In this document: positions 46,714 to 54,624 of the stretch, piece by piece
How the letters are laid out: every line of letters begins with the position of its first letter
Numbering within the stretch: the stretch's first letter is position 1
Assembly (NCBI GenBank): GCA_019636755.1
Contig: JAHBWZ010000001.1
Coordinates: 670,643-734,642, forward strand
DNA length: 64,000 nt
Direction: 5' to 3'
Source: Phycisphaeraceae bacterium
GTDB taxonomy: Bacteria; Planctomycetota; Phycisphaerae; Phycisphaerales; SM1A02
Position numbers and translations under genes: made by a program
Notes under the pieces: generated by a model
The model's input: the letters and a program-made list of their open reading frames with translations, nothing else
The model's database searches: none
Told to the model about the DNA's origin: nothing

Positions 46714-48051
46714 ATGACCGCCACCGACCCGAACGTCACCGCGTCACCACCTCCGGCGGACCCCCGCGCCGCGCGCGCCACGATCCGGCCCATGGCATTC
46801 GCGCTCCTGGCGGCCCAGCTGGCGGGCCTCCTGCTGATCTTCGAGTACTTCAACGTCGGGGACTCGGGGTTCCGCCGGTTCGCGCTCGTCTGCTTCGCCG
46901 GCTTCGTCCTGCACGCCATCCTGCCGTTCCGCCTGAAGAAGCAGGGATTCATCGCGATCTCGCTCCTGGGCGGGTACCTCATCCTGAATGACCCGGGCGT
47001 CCAGCCGATCCGCCTGCCCATGCTGGCGGTGACCGGGCTGTGCGTTGCACTCGCGCTCGCGTTCGGGCTGCTCGTCTATTACGCGCTCCGGATGCGCGTC
47101 GCCTTCTGGATCAGGCTGCTGCCCATCCTGGCCGTGACCGTGCTCATGATGATCGCGGCGGTCCACTGGTGGCTCCCGCCGCGCGTCTGGCAGGTGATCG
47201 GCGCCATCTTCATGTTCCGGACGATCATCTACGCGTACGACGTCCGGACCGCGCGCGCACCGGAGTCCCTGACCGACTTCCTCTGCTACTTCTTCCTGCT
47301 GCCCAACTTCTACTTCCTGCTCTTCCCGGTCATCGACTACACCACGTTCAAGCGAGGCTGGTACGCGACGGACATCCACGCCAATGCGCAGCGCGGCATC
47401 GCGTGGATCGCGCGGGGCACCGTCCATCTCTGCCTTTACCGCCTGGTATACCACGAGGTCCTGATCTCGCCCGAAGAGGTGGACTCGTTCTGGATGGCGT
47501 GCCGCTACGTCTTCCCGGCGTGGTGGCTCTACCTCGAGGTCTCGGGCAAGTTCCACATCATCATCGGCTGCATGCACCTCTTCGGCTGGCAGCTGCCGGA
47601 GACCAACCGGCTCTACTTCCTCTCCTCGAGCTTCACCGACTTCTGGCGGCGCATCAACATCTACTGGAAGGACTTCATGGTCAAGGTGATCTACTACCCG
47701 ACCTGGTTCCGATTCCGGCGCCGCAACGAGACGCTCGCGACCACGCTCGCGGTCGCCGCCGTCTTCATCACGACCGCGATCCTCCACGGGTGGCAGCTCT
47801 TCTGGATCCAGGGCTTCTTCGGCATGACGGTGGAGGACGTCATCTTCTGGGGCGTCCTGGCGGTGCTGGTCTGGTGCAACGTGATGCTGGAGTCGAAGCG
47901 CAGGCCGGGCACGGCGAGCGCCGCGAAGCCATCGCTCGTCCGACGGATCGGCTCGACCCTCGCGGTCTACGTCACGATCTCGATCCTCTGGTCCATGTGG
48001 AGCAGCCAGGACGTCATGGGCTGGCTCCGGATCCTGGCGTGGTGGAGGTGA
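46714..48051 (+). CDS. MBOAT-family O-acyltransferase (DltB-like)
   Basis: The 445-residue integral membrane protein has about ten hydrophobic segments. It carries the MBOAT hallmarks FTDFWRRINIYWKDFMVKV and the invariant histidine in AILHGWQLFW. MBOAT proteins move an acyl group across or at the membrane onto a hydroxyl. It heads a four-gene operon with SGNH hydrolase, carrier protein and AMP ligase genes, the same set of functions as dltBDCA. The target is probably an extracellular or outer-membrane polymer rather than teichoic acid. The gap to the next gene is six bases. Confidence 0.85.
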   Translation: MTATDPNVTASPPPADPRAARATIRPMAFALLAAQLAGLLLIFEYFNVGDSGFRRFALVCFAGFVLHAILPFRLKKQGFIAISLLGGYLILNDPGVQPIRLPMLAVTGLCVALALAFGLLVYYALRMRVAFWIRLLPILAVTVLMMIAAVHWWLPPRVWQVIGAIFMFRTIIYAYDVRTARAPESLTDFLCYFFLLPNFYFLLFPVIDYTTFKRGWYATDIHANAQRGIAWIARGTVHLCLYRLVYHEVLISPEEVDSFWMACRYVFPAWWLYLEVSGKFHIIIGCMHLFGWQLPETNRLYFLSSSFTDFWRRINIYWKDFMVKVIYYPTWFRFRRRNETLATTLAVAAVFITTAILHGWQLFWIQGFFGMTVEDVIFWGVLAVLVWCNVMLESKRRPGTASAAKPSLVRRIGSTLAVYVTISILWSMWSSQDVMGWLRILAWWR

Positions 48052-48057
48052 CCGGAC

Positions 48058-49251
48058 ATGGCTGCACGACCTGAACGCATGGACAGGATCCGCGCCCTTG
48101 CCGCGATACTCACGCTGCTGGCGGCCGCCGGCGCCCTGCACGGCGGCGTTCTGACGGGAGTCCTCAGGCGCGTCGTCACCGAGATGCGCAACGACGGCCG
48201 GAACGCCATCGGCCTGGTGCTGCTGACCAGGAACTACTACGAGGAACTGACCGACGTCGACCGCGGACTCTGGCGCGGCGGTCCCGGCTGGGATCTCGCC
48301 GTCCGCCTGCTGCGCGGCGACGCGGACCCGGACGACGGCAACTGGGTCCGCCTGCGCGAGACCGGCGCCACGCGCGACACCGGCGACTACGTCGCGTACG
48401 ACCTCGCGCCGGACGTGGACATTACGTTCATGGGTGTCCGGCTCACGACCAATCGCTGGGGAATGCGCGACGTCGATCGGACGCTCGAGAAGCCGGAGGG
48501 AACGGTCCGCATCGCGATCGTCGGCGCGTCCAACTCCATGGGGTACGGTGTCGAACAGCCCGCGACGTTCGCGGCCCTGGTCGAGTCGGGCCTCAACCGC
48601 GACCTCGGCCCGCTCACCGGCCGCCGCTACGAAGTGCTCAACTTCTCCGTCGGCGGGTATCGACTGCCCGACCTCCTCTACGTCGCCGAGACCCGGGTGC
48701 CGCCGTTCCGGCCCGATCTCATCCTGGTGGAACTGACGCCGAACGACCTGCGCTGGTCCGTGCAGGAGTCGATCGTCGGCCGCGTGATGGCGGAGGCCGA
48801 CGTGCGCTACGACCTGGTGCGCTCCGTGCTCGACGCGGCCGGCGTCCGGCCGGGCGACAGCGAACTGACCGTGCGCCGGCGCCTCCGGCCGTTCCGCGAG
48901 CCGCTGATCTCCGCGTGCTTCATGGAACTGGCGCGGATCGGCGCGGATGCCGGCGTCCCCACCGGCGCCCTGCACCTGCGGCTCCGGATCGACGAGATCC
49001 ACGACACCCTGGCGCGCCAGGCCGACCTGTCCGATGAGGCCGGGCTCATCACGCTGCGCATCTTCGACGGCTTCGAGGGACGGCGCCCGCAGGACGTCTA
49101 CCTGAGTCGCACGGACCTTCATCCGTCCGCCTTCGCCCACGGCTTCATCGCGGAAGAGATCCTGCAGAAGATGTACGCCGACGAGCGGGTCCGCGCGATC
49201 CTCGGCATCACCACACCCCCGCGGCTCCCCGCCCCGAGATCACCGTCATGA
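48058..49251 (+). CDS. SGNH/GDSL-like hydrolase, membrane anchored
   Basis: The 397-residue protein has an N-terminal anchor (LAAILTLLAAAGALHGG) and a periplasmic SGNH-type domain. The nucleophile block is IVGASNSMGYGV, an Asn/Gly block is NFSVGGYRLPD, a possible Asn is in LTPNDLRW, and the C-terminal Asp-His pair is in TDLHPSAFAHGF. In the operon it occupies the place of DltD, so it may finish acyl transfer to the polymer or trim esters. Its stop overlaps the carrier protein start by 4 bp. Confidence 0.8.
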   Translation: MAARPERMDRIRALAAILTLLAAAGALHGGVLTGVLRRVVTEMRNDGRNAIGLVLLTRNYYEELTDVDRGLWRGGPGWDLAVRLLRGDADPDDGNWVRLRETGATRDTGDYVAYDLAPDVDITFMGVRLTTNRWGMRDVDRTLEKPEGTVRIAIVGASNSMGYGVEQPATFAALVESGLNRDLGPLTGRRYEVLNFSVGGYRLPDLLYVAETRVPPFRPDLILVELTPNDLRWSVQESIVGRVMAEADVRYDLVRSVLDAAGVRPGDSELTVRRRLRPFREPLISACFMELARIGADAGVPTGALHLRLRIDEIHDTLARQADLSDEAGLITLRIFDGFEGRRPQDVYLSRTDLHPSAFAHGFIAEEILQKMYADERVRAILGITTPPRLPAPRSPS

Positions 49252-49502
49252 CCACCGATCCCACCGCCGTCCGCAACGCCCTGCGCACCTTCATCCTGCA
49301 GAGCTTCCTGCCCGGCGAGGACCCGGCGAACCTGCGCGACGACATGCCGCTCCGCTCGTCCGGCATCCTCGACTCGATCTCCACGCTGAAACTCGTCACG
49401 CACGTCGAAGACACGTTCAACGTCATCGTCGAGCCCCACGAGGCGTCGACCGAGTTCGACTCGATCGACTCGATCGCATCGCTCATCGGGCGCAAGCAGT
49501 GA
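49248..49502 (+). CDS. Acyl/aminoacyl carrier protein (DltC-like)
   Basis: The 84-residue acidic helical protein has the phosphopantetheine attachment motif GILDSIS with Ser43. It would carry an activated acyl or aminoacyl group as a thioester. It overlaps both neighbours by 4 bp, which ties it to the AMP-forming ligase (loading) and the MBOAT/SGNH pair (transfer). Charge and size fit DltC or a dedicated ACP. Confidence 0.92.
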   Translation: MTTDPTAVRNALRTFILQSFLPGEDPANLRDDMPLRSSGILDSISTLKLVTHVEDTFNVIVEPHEASTEFDSIDSIASLIGRKQ

Positions 49503-51082
49503 GCACCACCGGACCTGCCCGCGTCCTCCCCGACCTCCTCCGGGAGGGCGCCCTGCGCACGCCGGACGCCGTGGCGCTGGAGGACGCGACGGGGCGCCGG
49601 CTCACATACGCGCACCTGGCCGAGGCCGCGGCGCGCGTCGCGGCGCGCCTTCGCGCGGCTGGCGTCGGCACCGGTGACCGCGTGGGCCTCTGCATGCCCA
49701 AGAGCATTCCGTCCGTCGTGTCCATCCTGGGCACCCTGGAGGCGGGTGCCGCGTACGTGCCGGTCGACGCGTCCGCGCCGCCCGAGCGCAACCGCTTCAT
49801 CTTCGCCAACTGCCAGGCACGCGCGGTCTGTGCCGACGCCCCCCGCGCCGCGACACTCCGCGGGCACGTGCCGGGCGAGATCATCGAGTACCCGGGCGAC
49901 GCCTCGCAGGGCGACGTCACCGCGTGGCCGGCCGTACCCGCCCCGAGCGCCGCCGCCGCCGCCGCCGCCACCGCCGGCCGGGATGCCTGCGGCCCCGGCA
50001 CGCCGGCGTACATCCTCTATACCTCCGGCTCGACCGGCCTCCCCAAGGGCGTGCTCCACACGCACGCGTCGGCGATGAGTTTCGTCGAGTGGTGCGTGGA
50101 CACCTTCCACCCCGTCGCGTCCGACCGCTTCAGCAGCCACGCGCCGTTCCACTTCGATCTCTCGATCCTCGACCTGTACGTCCCCCTGCACGCCGGCGCC
50201 GCGATCGTGCTGGTCGACGAGTCGCTCGGCAAGGATCCGCGCGCGCTGGCGACGTGGATCTCGCAGCGGCGCATCACCGCGTGGTACTCGGTCCCGTCCA
50301 TCCTGGCGCTCATGGCGGAGTACGGTGGCCTGGACCAGGCGGACTTCTCCGCCCTGCGCCTCGTCAACTTCGCCGGCGAGGTCTTCCCGATCCGCCCGCT
50401 GCGCACGCTGCGCTCCCTCTGGCCGCACCCCGTGTTCTACAACCTCTATGGTCCGACCGAGACGAACGTCTGCACGTACTTCCGGCTGCCGCAGACGATC
50501 GATCCCGCGCGGGAGCAGCCGTTCCCCATCGGCATCGTCTGCGAGAACGACCGCGGCATCGTGCTCGACGCCGACCACCAGCCTGTTCCCGACGGCCAGG
50601 AGGGCGTGCTGCACATCCACGCCTCCGGCACCGTCATGGCGGGCTACTGGGCCGATCCCGACCGCACGCGCGACGCCTTCTGGACGGACGCCGCGGGCGA
50701 GCGCTGGTACTCGACCGGCGACGTCGTGGTCCGCCACCCCGACGGCACCCACGACTTCCTCGGCCGGCGCGACCGCATGGTCAAGCGCCGCGGCTACCGC
50801 ATCGAACTCGCGGAGATCGAGACCGGCCTCCACCGCCATCCCGACCTCGAGGAAGTGGCCGCCGTGGCCTCCGGCAGCGCCGACGGCGTCCACATCACCG
50901 CCTTCCTGCGCACGCGCGACGGCGTGCGCCCCTCCATCATCGCCCTGCGCCAGCACTGCATGCAGCACCTGCCCGCGTACATGATCCCGGACCGCTTCAT
51001 CGTGGTCGACGCCCTGCCACGCACGTCCACGGACAAGATCGACTACCAGAGACTGCGGTCGATGGTGCCGGAGGCCGGCTGA
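49499..51082 (+). CDS. AMP-forming aminoacyl/acyl ligase (DltA-like adenylation protein)
   Basis: The 527-residue adenylation enzyme activates a carboxylate with ATP and loads the carrier protein. Core motifs are present: YILYTSGSTGLPKGV (P-loop), FNLYGPTETNVC-like YNLYGPTETNV, YSTGDVVVRH, GRRDRMVKRRGYRIEL and the terminal catalytic lysine in TSTDKIDYQ. The segment NFAGEVFP aligns with the FCGEVLP stretch of DltA. The cysteine that helps select D-alanine there is alanine here, so the substrate may differ. A run of alanines near residue 150 is low complexity. The GTG start overlaps the carrier stop (GTGA). Confidence 0.9.
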   Translation: MSTTGPARVLPDLLREGALRTPDAVALEDATGRRLTYAHLAEAAARVAARLRAAGVGTGDRVGLCMPKSIPSVVSILGTLEAGAAYVPVDASAPPERNRFIFANCQARAVCADAPRAATLRGHVPGEIIEYPGDASQGDVTAWPAVPAPSAAAAAAATAGRDACGPGTPAYILYTSGSTGLPKGVLHTHASAMSFVEWCVDTFHPVASDRFSSHAPFHFDLSILDLYVPLHAGAAIVLVDESLGKDPRALATWISQRRITAWYSVPSILALMAEYGGLDQADFSALRLVNFAGEVFPIRPLRTLRSLWPHPVFYNLYGPTETNVCTYFRLPQTIDPAREQPFPIGIVCENDRGIVLDADHQPVPDGQEGVLHIHASGTVMAGYWADPDRTRDAFWTDAAGERWYSTGDVVVRHPDGTHDFLGRRDRMVKRRGYRIELAEIETGLHRHPDLEEVAAVASGSADGVHITAFLRTRDGVRPSIIALRQHCMQHLPAYMIPDRFIVVDALPRTSTDKIDYQRLRSMVPEAG

Positions 51083-51180
51083 GCCACTTCGGGGGATCGT
51101 CACAGAGAGAGAGAGAGAGAGATTCCGATCCCGGCGTGACCTGATCTGATCGGACCTGGCCTGACCTATCCGCTCTGCTC

Positions 51181-51213
51181 TGTGCCCTCCGTGTCCTCTC
51201 TGTCCTCTCTGTC
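51181..51213. repeat. Short tag repeat (CTCTGTGTCC-like)
   Basis: A run of near-identical 8-9 base phrases (GTGTCCTCT, TGTCCTCTC) resembles the simple tag repeats scattered through many planctomycete and other genomes. A related copy is at 63894-63921. Confidence 0.6.
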
Positions 51214-51268
51214 AATCCTCCTGGATGCAGCGAGTGCGCGCAGGCCGAGGAAGGCCCGTCATGCACGC

Positions 51269-51296
51269 CTTCGTGTCCTTCGTGCTCTTCGTGGTG
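51269..51296. repeat. Short tag repeat (CTTCGTGTCC-like)
   Basis: The phrase CTTCGTG is repeated three times. On the minus strand it reads EEHEGHEG or TTKSTKDTK, the signature of a widespread non-coding repeat often mis-annotated as protein. Confidence 0.65.
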
Positions 51297-51427
51297 CACT
51301 CTTCTGCGTTCCGAGAGCCCTCGATGCCACCGTGACCGACGCGACCCGCTTGTGTCTGCTCCAGATCCACGTCTCGGGCATACTGGCACGGAGGGCATTG
51401 GCGCACGAGCAACCAGGCGCCACCTCC

Positions 51428-51470
51428 GCAAGGGGGGTTCAAGGGGGGGCGGAGCCCCCATTGGGGTGCG
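51428..51470 (+). repeat. Palindromic repeat R1
   Basis: The core GGGGGTTCAA, a G-run, GGAGCC and CCCCATTGGGGTGCG forms an imperfect hairpin. It is one of five copies in the window (R1-R5), all in the RHS region. Confidence 0.8.
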
Positions 51471-51600
51471 CCAGGTGAACGCTCCGCGCTGGATCTCGCA
51501 TGACCGGATCAACGTGAGACGCGAACGGAGTGCGAGGCCGACAATGGCGTGCCTTCGCCACGGGCGCGGGCTGGTCGGAACGACTTGCGTTCATGGACTT
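51471..51600 (+). repeat. ~130-bp unit adjoining R1, copy 1
   Basis: The sequence from GTGAACGCTCCGCGCTGG through GACGCGAACG and on to GGTCGGAACGAC is nearly identical to 53809-53950, and in both places follows a palindromic element. A weaker relative of the distal part lies near 59870-59935. Confidence 0.75.
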
Positions 51601-51659
51601 GGATTCAGCGGGGTGCACTGACACTCGCTGCTCATTGGCGAGAGCCCGGTTGTTCGATC

Positions 51660-52205
51660 CTACCTCGCGTCACCTGATCGCGTTGCCCAAGCTGGAACAT
51701 CGTCGTCACCGACGAACGCCACCAGGTATGGCAAGGCGATCCGCAATGTTCGCCAGTCCCGGGTCCCGGGGTCCCGGTACCAGGCGATCAGAAGCGGATC
51801 ATCCCGGTCGTCTGCATCCGGGCCGGTCAGGAGGTTCGCGATGTCCGGATTGAGGTGCCACCCACCATGGCAACACGTCGGCCAGAACTCCCTCATCGGA
51901 TCGCCAACTGAGTAGGGCGGATCCGCCATCAGCCGGTCGATGCATGCCTTCTGGTACTCGAAGGTGCGCCACGTTGAGACGTTCACCGCGTCCATGCACT
52001 CATCCAGCCAACTCATGAGGACTCTTCTCATGATGGCCTCACATCTGACCCGCTGGACGACGGATGGGTCCATGCGGAAGCGGTCAGCAAACAGCCACCC
52101 GTACGCGCCGATGAACACGATGAGCCCCGTCGCCCACAATCCAATGAGCGCCCAATACACTGGCCGGGGGAGCTTCCGTCGGGGGGGCTGGTGATCTCCG
52201 GTCAT
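51660..52205 (-). CDS. Small membrane protein coupled to RHS module A (possible immunity partner)
   Basis: The 181-residue protein has a short basic N-terminus, one membrane segment (VYWALIGLWATGLIVFIGAYGW) and an extracytoplasmic domain with CCHGGWHLNPDIANLL. Its ATG overlaps the TGA of RHS tip A by 4 bp (52202-52205) and no Shine-Dalgarno is seen, so it depends on translation of the tip. Position and size fit an immunity protein for an exported toxin, but no family was recognised and the role is inference. Confidence 0.6.
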   Translation of the reverse strand: MTGDHQPPRRKLPRPVYWALIGLWATGLIVFIGAYGWLFADRFRMDPSVVQRVRCEAIMRRVLMSWLDECMDAVNVSTWRTFEYQKACIDRLMADPPYSVGDPMREFWPTCCHGGWHLNPDIANLLTGPDADDRDDPLLIAWYRDPGTRDWRTLRIALPYLVAFVGDDDVPAWATRSGDAR

Positions 52206-53275
52206 CGGGTGGGCGTCGTCTTCGATTTCGGCTTTTCCCATGGCCATATGAACGGACTTCCGAACAGCCACGCCACCTCGCCTTCGTACGTGATGATCGT
52301 CACCCTTCGGCCACAGATCTCATGCAGGTAATCGACTGACGCATTCTGCGCGCCAACGCCACATTGAATCAACCTGATTCTTCCTCCGTCGCAGATGAGA
52401 TCACAGATCTCTTTCAATGTCCTTTCGGCATGCAGTGCACGTCGAGTGGATTTTGCTCGCGAAGTAAGCTCCCCCTTCGACTCACCTTCGTCGTGAACCT
52501 CGTCGGGATCGCCTCTGATCAGCCGCCGATGCAGGTCATCAATCCACACATCGTTGCCACCTTCCCGGGCAATCGAGATCTGTCCCGGCTCTCCGGAATG
52601 TGCGTCAATCTGTAGCTCAAAGAGACAACAGGCACTCGCTTCGTCGAGACCTTGGCGAATCTGTCCCACAAAGTCATCAAGGTCACCAGGCATATCGCGG
52701 GTCCGTCGCGGCATTCCCTTTCGATCATCCTCGCGCGCAAAGGTAAATGTCATGACTCTGCACACCCTGCGGCCCCGCTCCAGGTCTTTGTGCCAAAGCG
52801 ATAGGTCCTCGATCGACCTGCCGGTTGTATCGACCATTTCGACTGGCCACGACCGCACATACTCATACCCCCCCATCCCATCCACATACCCCATCGGATC
52901 CCGCGACGTCCACCTCCCCAACCCCACGTCATACACCCGGAACCGCACGTGGTAGAACCCCGTCTCCGGGATGAAGACATACCCGCACCACCCGATGATC
53001 GAGTCCGGCCCGGTGCCGCTGGTGCGGTCACTGATCTCGCCAGGCGCCAGCGCGCTCTTCGCCGATCCCAGCGCAGAGACGTCCGCGGAACTGATCACGC
53101 CGTCGCGGTTGATGTCCGCCTCGGCGCGGTATGCCGCGTCGGTGATGGGCACGGATCCGGTGCCCGACAACGCCAGGATGGTCTGGATGATCCCGCGGTC
53201 GCTGTCGGTGCCGGAGGTCGTGATCGCGCCGTCGCCGTCGACCTCACTTGCGACGGTATGGCCCAAGTGGTGGCG
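52202..53275 (-). pseudogene. RHS module A: 5'-truncated RHS core with dockerin-like insert and variable tip
   Basis: Homology to module C begins near 53275. It runs through a dockerin-like segment (EVDGDGAITTSG and DINRDGVISSADVSAL loops) and the RHS core end (FRVYDVGLGRWTSRDPMG, then GYVDGMGGYEYV). After YEYV the tip is unrelated to the other modules: about 210 residues with CLFELQIDAHSGEPG, IRLIQCGVGAQNAS and RRVTIITYEGEVAWLFGSP. No start or signal peptide is present, so it looks like an orphan tip. The frame stays open further upstream through the repeat-rich DNA, but that part is not RHS. Confidence 0.7.
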
Positions 53276-53391
53276 GGCGCTGTCACATGCGCCGTCTGCA
53301 GCTTCTGCCCGGATCGGGTCACGCGCTTCACGATCGCGCCACTGCGTGCGCCCGGCCTGCTTGCACGGAGCCACCGCATCACGACGGCTGA

Positions 53392-53434
53392 ACGCACCCC
53401 AATGGGGGCTCCGCCCCCCTTGAACCCCCCTCGC
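53392..53434 (-). repeat. Palindromic repeat R2 (inverted relative to R1)
   Basis: CGCACCCCAATGGGGGCTCC followed by a C-run and TTGAACCCCCC is the reverse complement of R1, lying just upstream of the module A homology boundary. Confidence 0.8.
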
Positions 53435-53765
53435 GGAGTGGCGCACGCCGTGGAGTCCCGGATCGCCGTGCCTGCGGCCAGCGGACCCGGCTGTACGCGT
53501 GCATTCGGCTTGCTCGCGCTCGACGCGATGCCGGTATGCCTGCTCTTGACCTGTGGTCCGTGGCATCTGCATCTGCCGGAGTCCTGCCGTGGAGGGCACG
53601 ATCGTCGTGCCCGACGTGGTCGTTGCCGTGCAGGATACCCGGCCGGGCGCGTGTTGACCTCGCGTCGTGCTGAATCGCAGCAGGATCCGTGGGCATGGCG
53701 CACCCGACCGGTCGCACGAGCGGCGCAGCGCAGGACGCCCGCCTGTCACCCGGTAACCGTGCCCT

Positions 53766-53808
53766 CGCAAGGGGGGTTCAAGGGGGGCGGAGCCCCGATT
53801 GGGGTGCG
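53766..53808 (+). repeat. Palindromic repeat R3
   Basis: GGGGGGTTCAAGGGGGGCGG and AGCCCCGATTGGGGTGCG match R1 with one or two changes. R2 and R3 therefore flank a 330-bp segment as inverted copies. Confidence 0.8.
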
Positions 53809-53950
53809 TCCGGTGAACGCTCCGCGCTGGATCTCGCATGACCGGATCAACGTGAGACGCGAACGAAGTGCGAGGCCGACAGTGGCGCGTCTTCGCCACC
53901 TGCGCGCTCTGCTCGGAACGACTGACGTTCACGCGATCGGATTCCGGTGC
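53809..53950 (+). repeat. ~130-bp unit adjoining R3, copy 2
   Basis: The segment GTGAACGCTCCGCGCTGG through GACGCGAACGAAG is close to identical to 51471-51600. Confidence 0.75.
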
Positions 53951-53983
53951 TGCGCTGACGGTCTCCCAACTCGCGGAGACGGC

Positions 53984-54244
53984 TCAGCGTCGGATGGCTC
54001 GCCATCCGCATTCGGAGCAGCCGACCCCGGCGGCACTGGGATAGCGGCACATCGGGCAGAGTCCGGCACGCCGTCGGCGCACGCGAATCCATGCAGCGGT
54101 CGTCTCGACGCCCATCCAGGCGAGGAGACCGAATAGCACCACGTTGAGAAGTGTTCCCCATGCTCGTGGACAGAGTGGGATCCGGCGCAGGCTCTGTGCG
54201 CTCGGTCTGAGCCAGTCGGGAACCGATCCGATCGTCCACGTCAT
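53984..54244 (-). CDS. Zinc-ribbon membrane protein, C-terminal half of a split planctomycete-type gene
   Basis: The 86-residue product has a membrane segment (LLNVVLFGLLAWMGVETTAAW), a basic RVRRRRAG stretch and a four-cysteine ribbon (LCPMCRYPSA, then CSECGW). Planctomycetes often carry one protein with an N-terminal membrane segment, the phrase FGWPxRSL, a second membrane segment and this ribbon. Here the second half is a separate frame whose ATG overlaps the stop of the first half by 4 bp. It is either a coupled two-gene version or a frameshifted single gene. Confidence 0.55.
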   Translation of the reverse strand: MTWTIGSVPDWLRPSAQSLRRIPLCPRAWGTLLNVVLFGLLAWMGVETTAAWIRVRRRRAGLCPMCRYPSAAGVGCSECGWRAIRR

Positions 54245-54624
54245 CGCTGGTTGCTCGTCAGCGCCATTCTGTGTGACAACTGAAGAGACCGAGCGGGCCA
54301 GCCGAAACGATGGACATTGAGGACATGTGAGATGATCGGCTGCCTGTTCGGACGGGCCGGACGGCTGATGGACTGCTGTGCAATGACTGTGTGAACCGCC
54401 GATCGATAGATGGTTTCGGTCGTCGGGCGTGGCCATGTCTCCGGGACGGGCATGCCCCATCGCAGGCGGTCGTCCTGCAGGCTCACACGTTCCAGGCGTG
54501 GCAATGGCGACCATACTGCAGCACCAAGGGCGACTGCGGTGTTCACAACGAGTCCGATTGTGGCGTACATCGAGCCACGCATCAGAGCACTGTGAATCGG
54601 AAGTCGCTCGTGTTGTGCCATCAT
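54241..54624 (-). CDS. Membrane protein coupled to RHS module B (N-terminal half of a split gene)
   Basis: The 127-residue product has one membrane segment (YATIGLVVNTAVALGAAVW), then RLRWGMPVPETWPRP and VHRFGWPARSLQLSH. Its ATG overlaps the TGA of RHS tip B by 4 bp (54621-54624) and its own TGA overlaps the next ATG by 4 bp (54241-54244). It is placed like an immunity gene. The content equals the first half of a common planctomycete membrane protein, which argues for a general function or for exaptation. Confidence 0.55.
   Translation of the reverse strand: MMAQHERLPIHSALMRGSMYATIGLVVNTAVALGAAVWSPLPRLERVSLQDDRLRWGMPVPETWPRPTTETIYRSAVHTVIAQQSISRPARPNRQPIISHVLNVHRFGWPARSLQLSHRMALTSNQR

Larger units (their letters stand above)
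51083..51659. other. Junction region between core genes and the RHS array, repeat-rich, no gene seen
   Basis: This 577-base stretch holds an (AG)n run (51103-51122), two tag-type short repeats (51181-51213, 51269-51296), the palindromic element R1 (51428-51470) and the start of a ~130-bp unit repeated at 53809-53950. No coding sequence is supported. Confidence 0.7.
53276..53983. other. Repeat-rich spacer between RHS modules A and B
   Basis: The spacer holds palindromes R2 (53392-53434) and R3 (53766-53808) and the second copy of the ~130-bp unit (53809-53950). No gene is supported. Confidence 0.6.

Noticed and set aside
46744..49140. 798-codon open frame antisense to the MBOAT and SGNH genes
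   Set aside because: It mirrors codon bias of very GC-rich sense genes; the sense genes have clear family motifs and the antisense product has none.
52202..53932. Full-length 576-codon gene covering module A and its upstream spacer
   Set aside because: The upstream half is translated palindromic and ~130-bp repeat DNA. RHS homology begins only near 53275.
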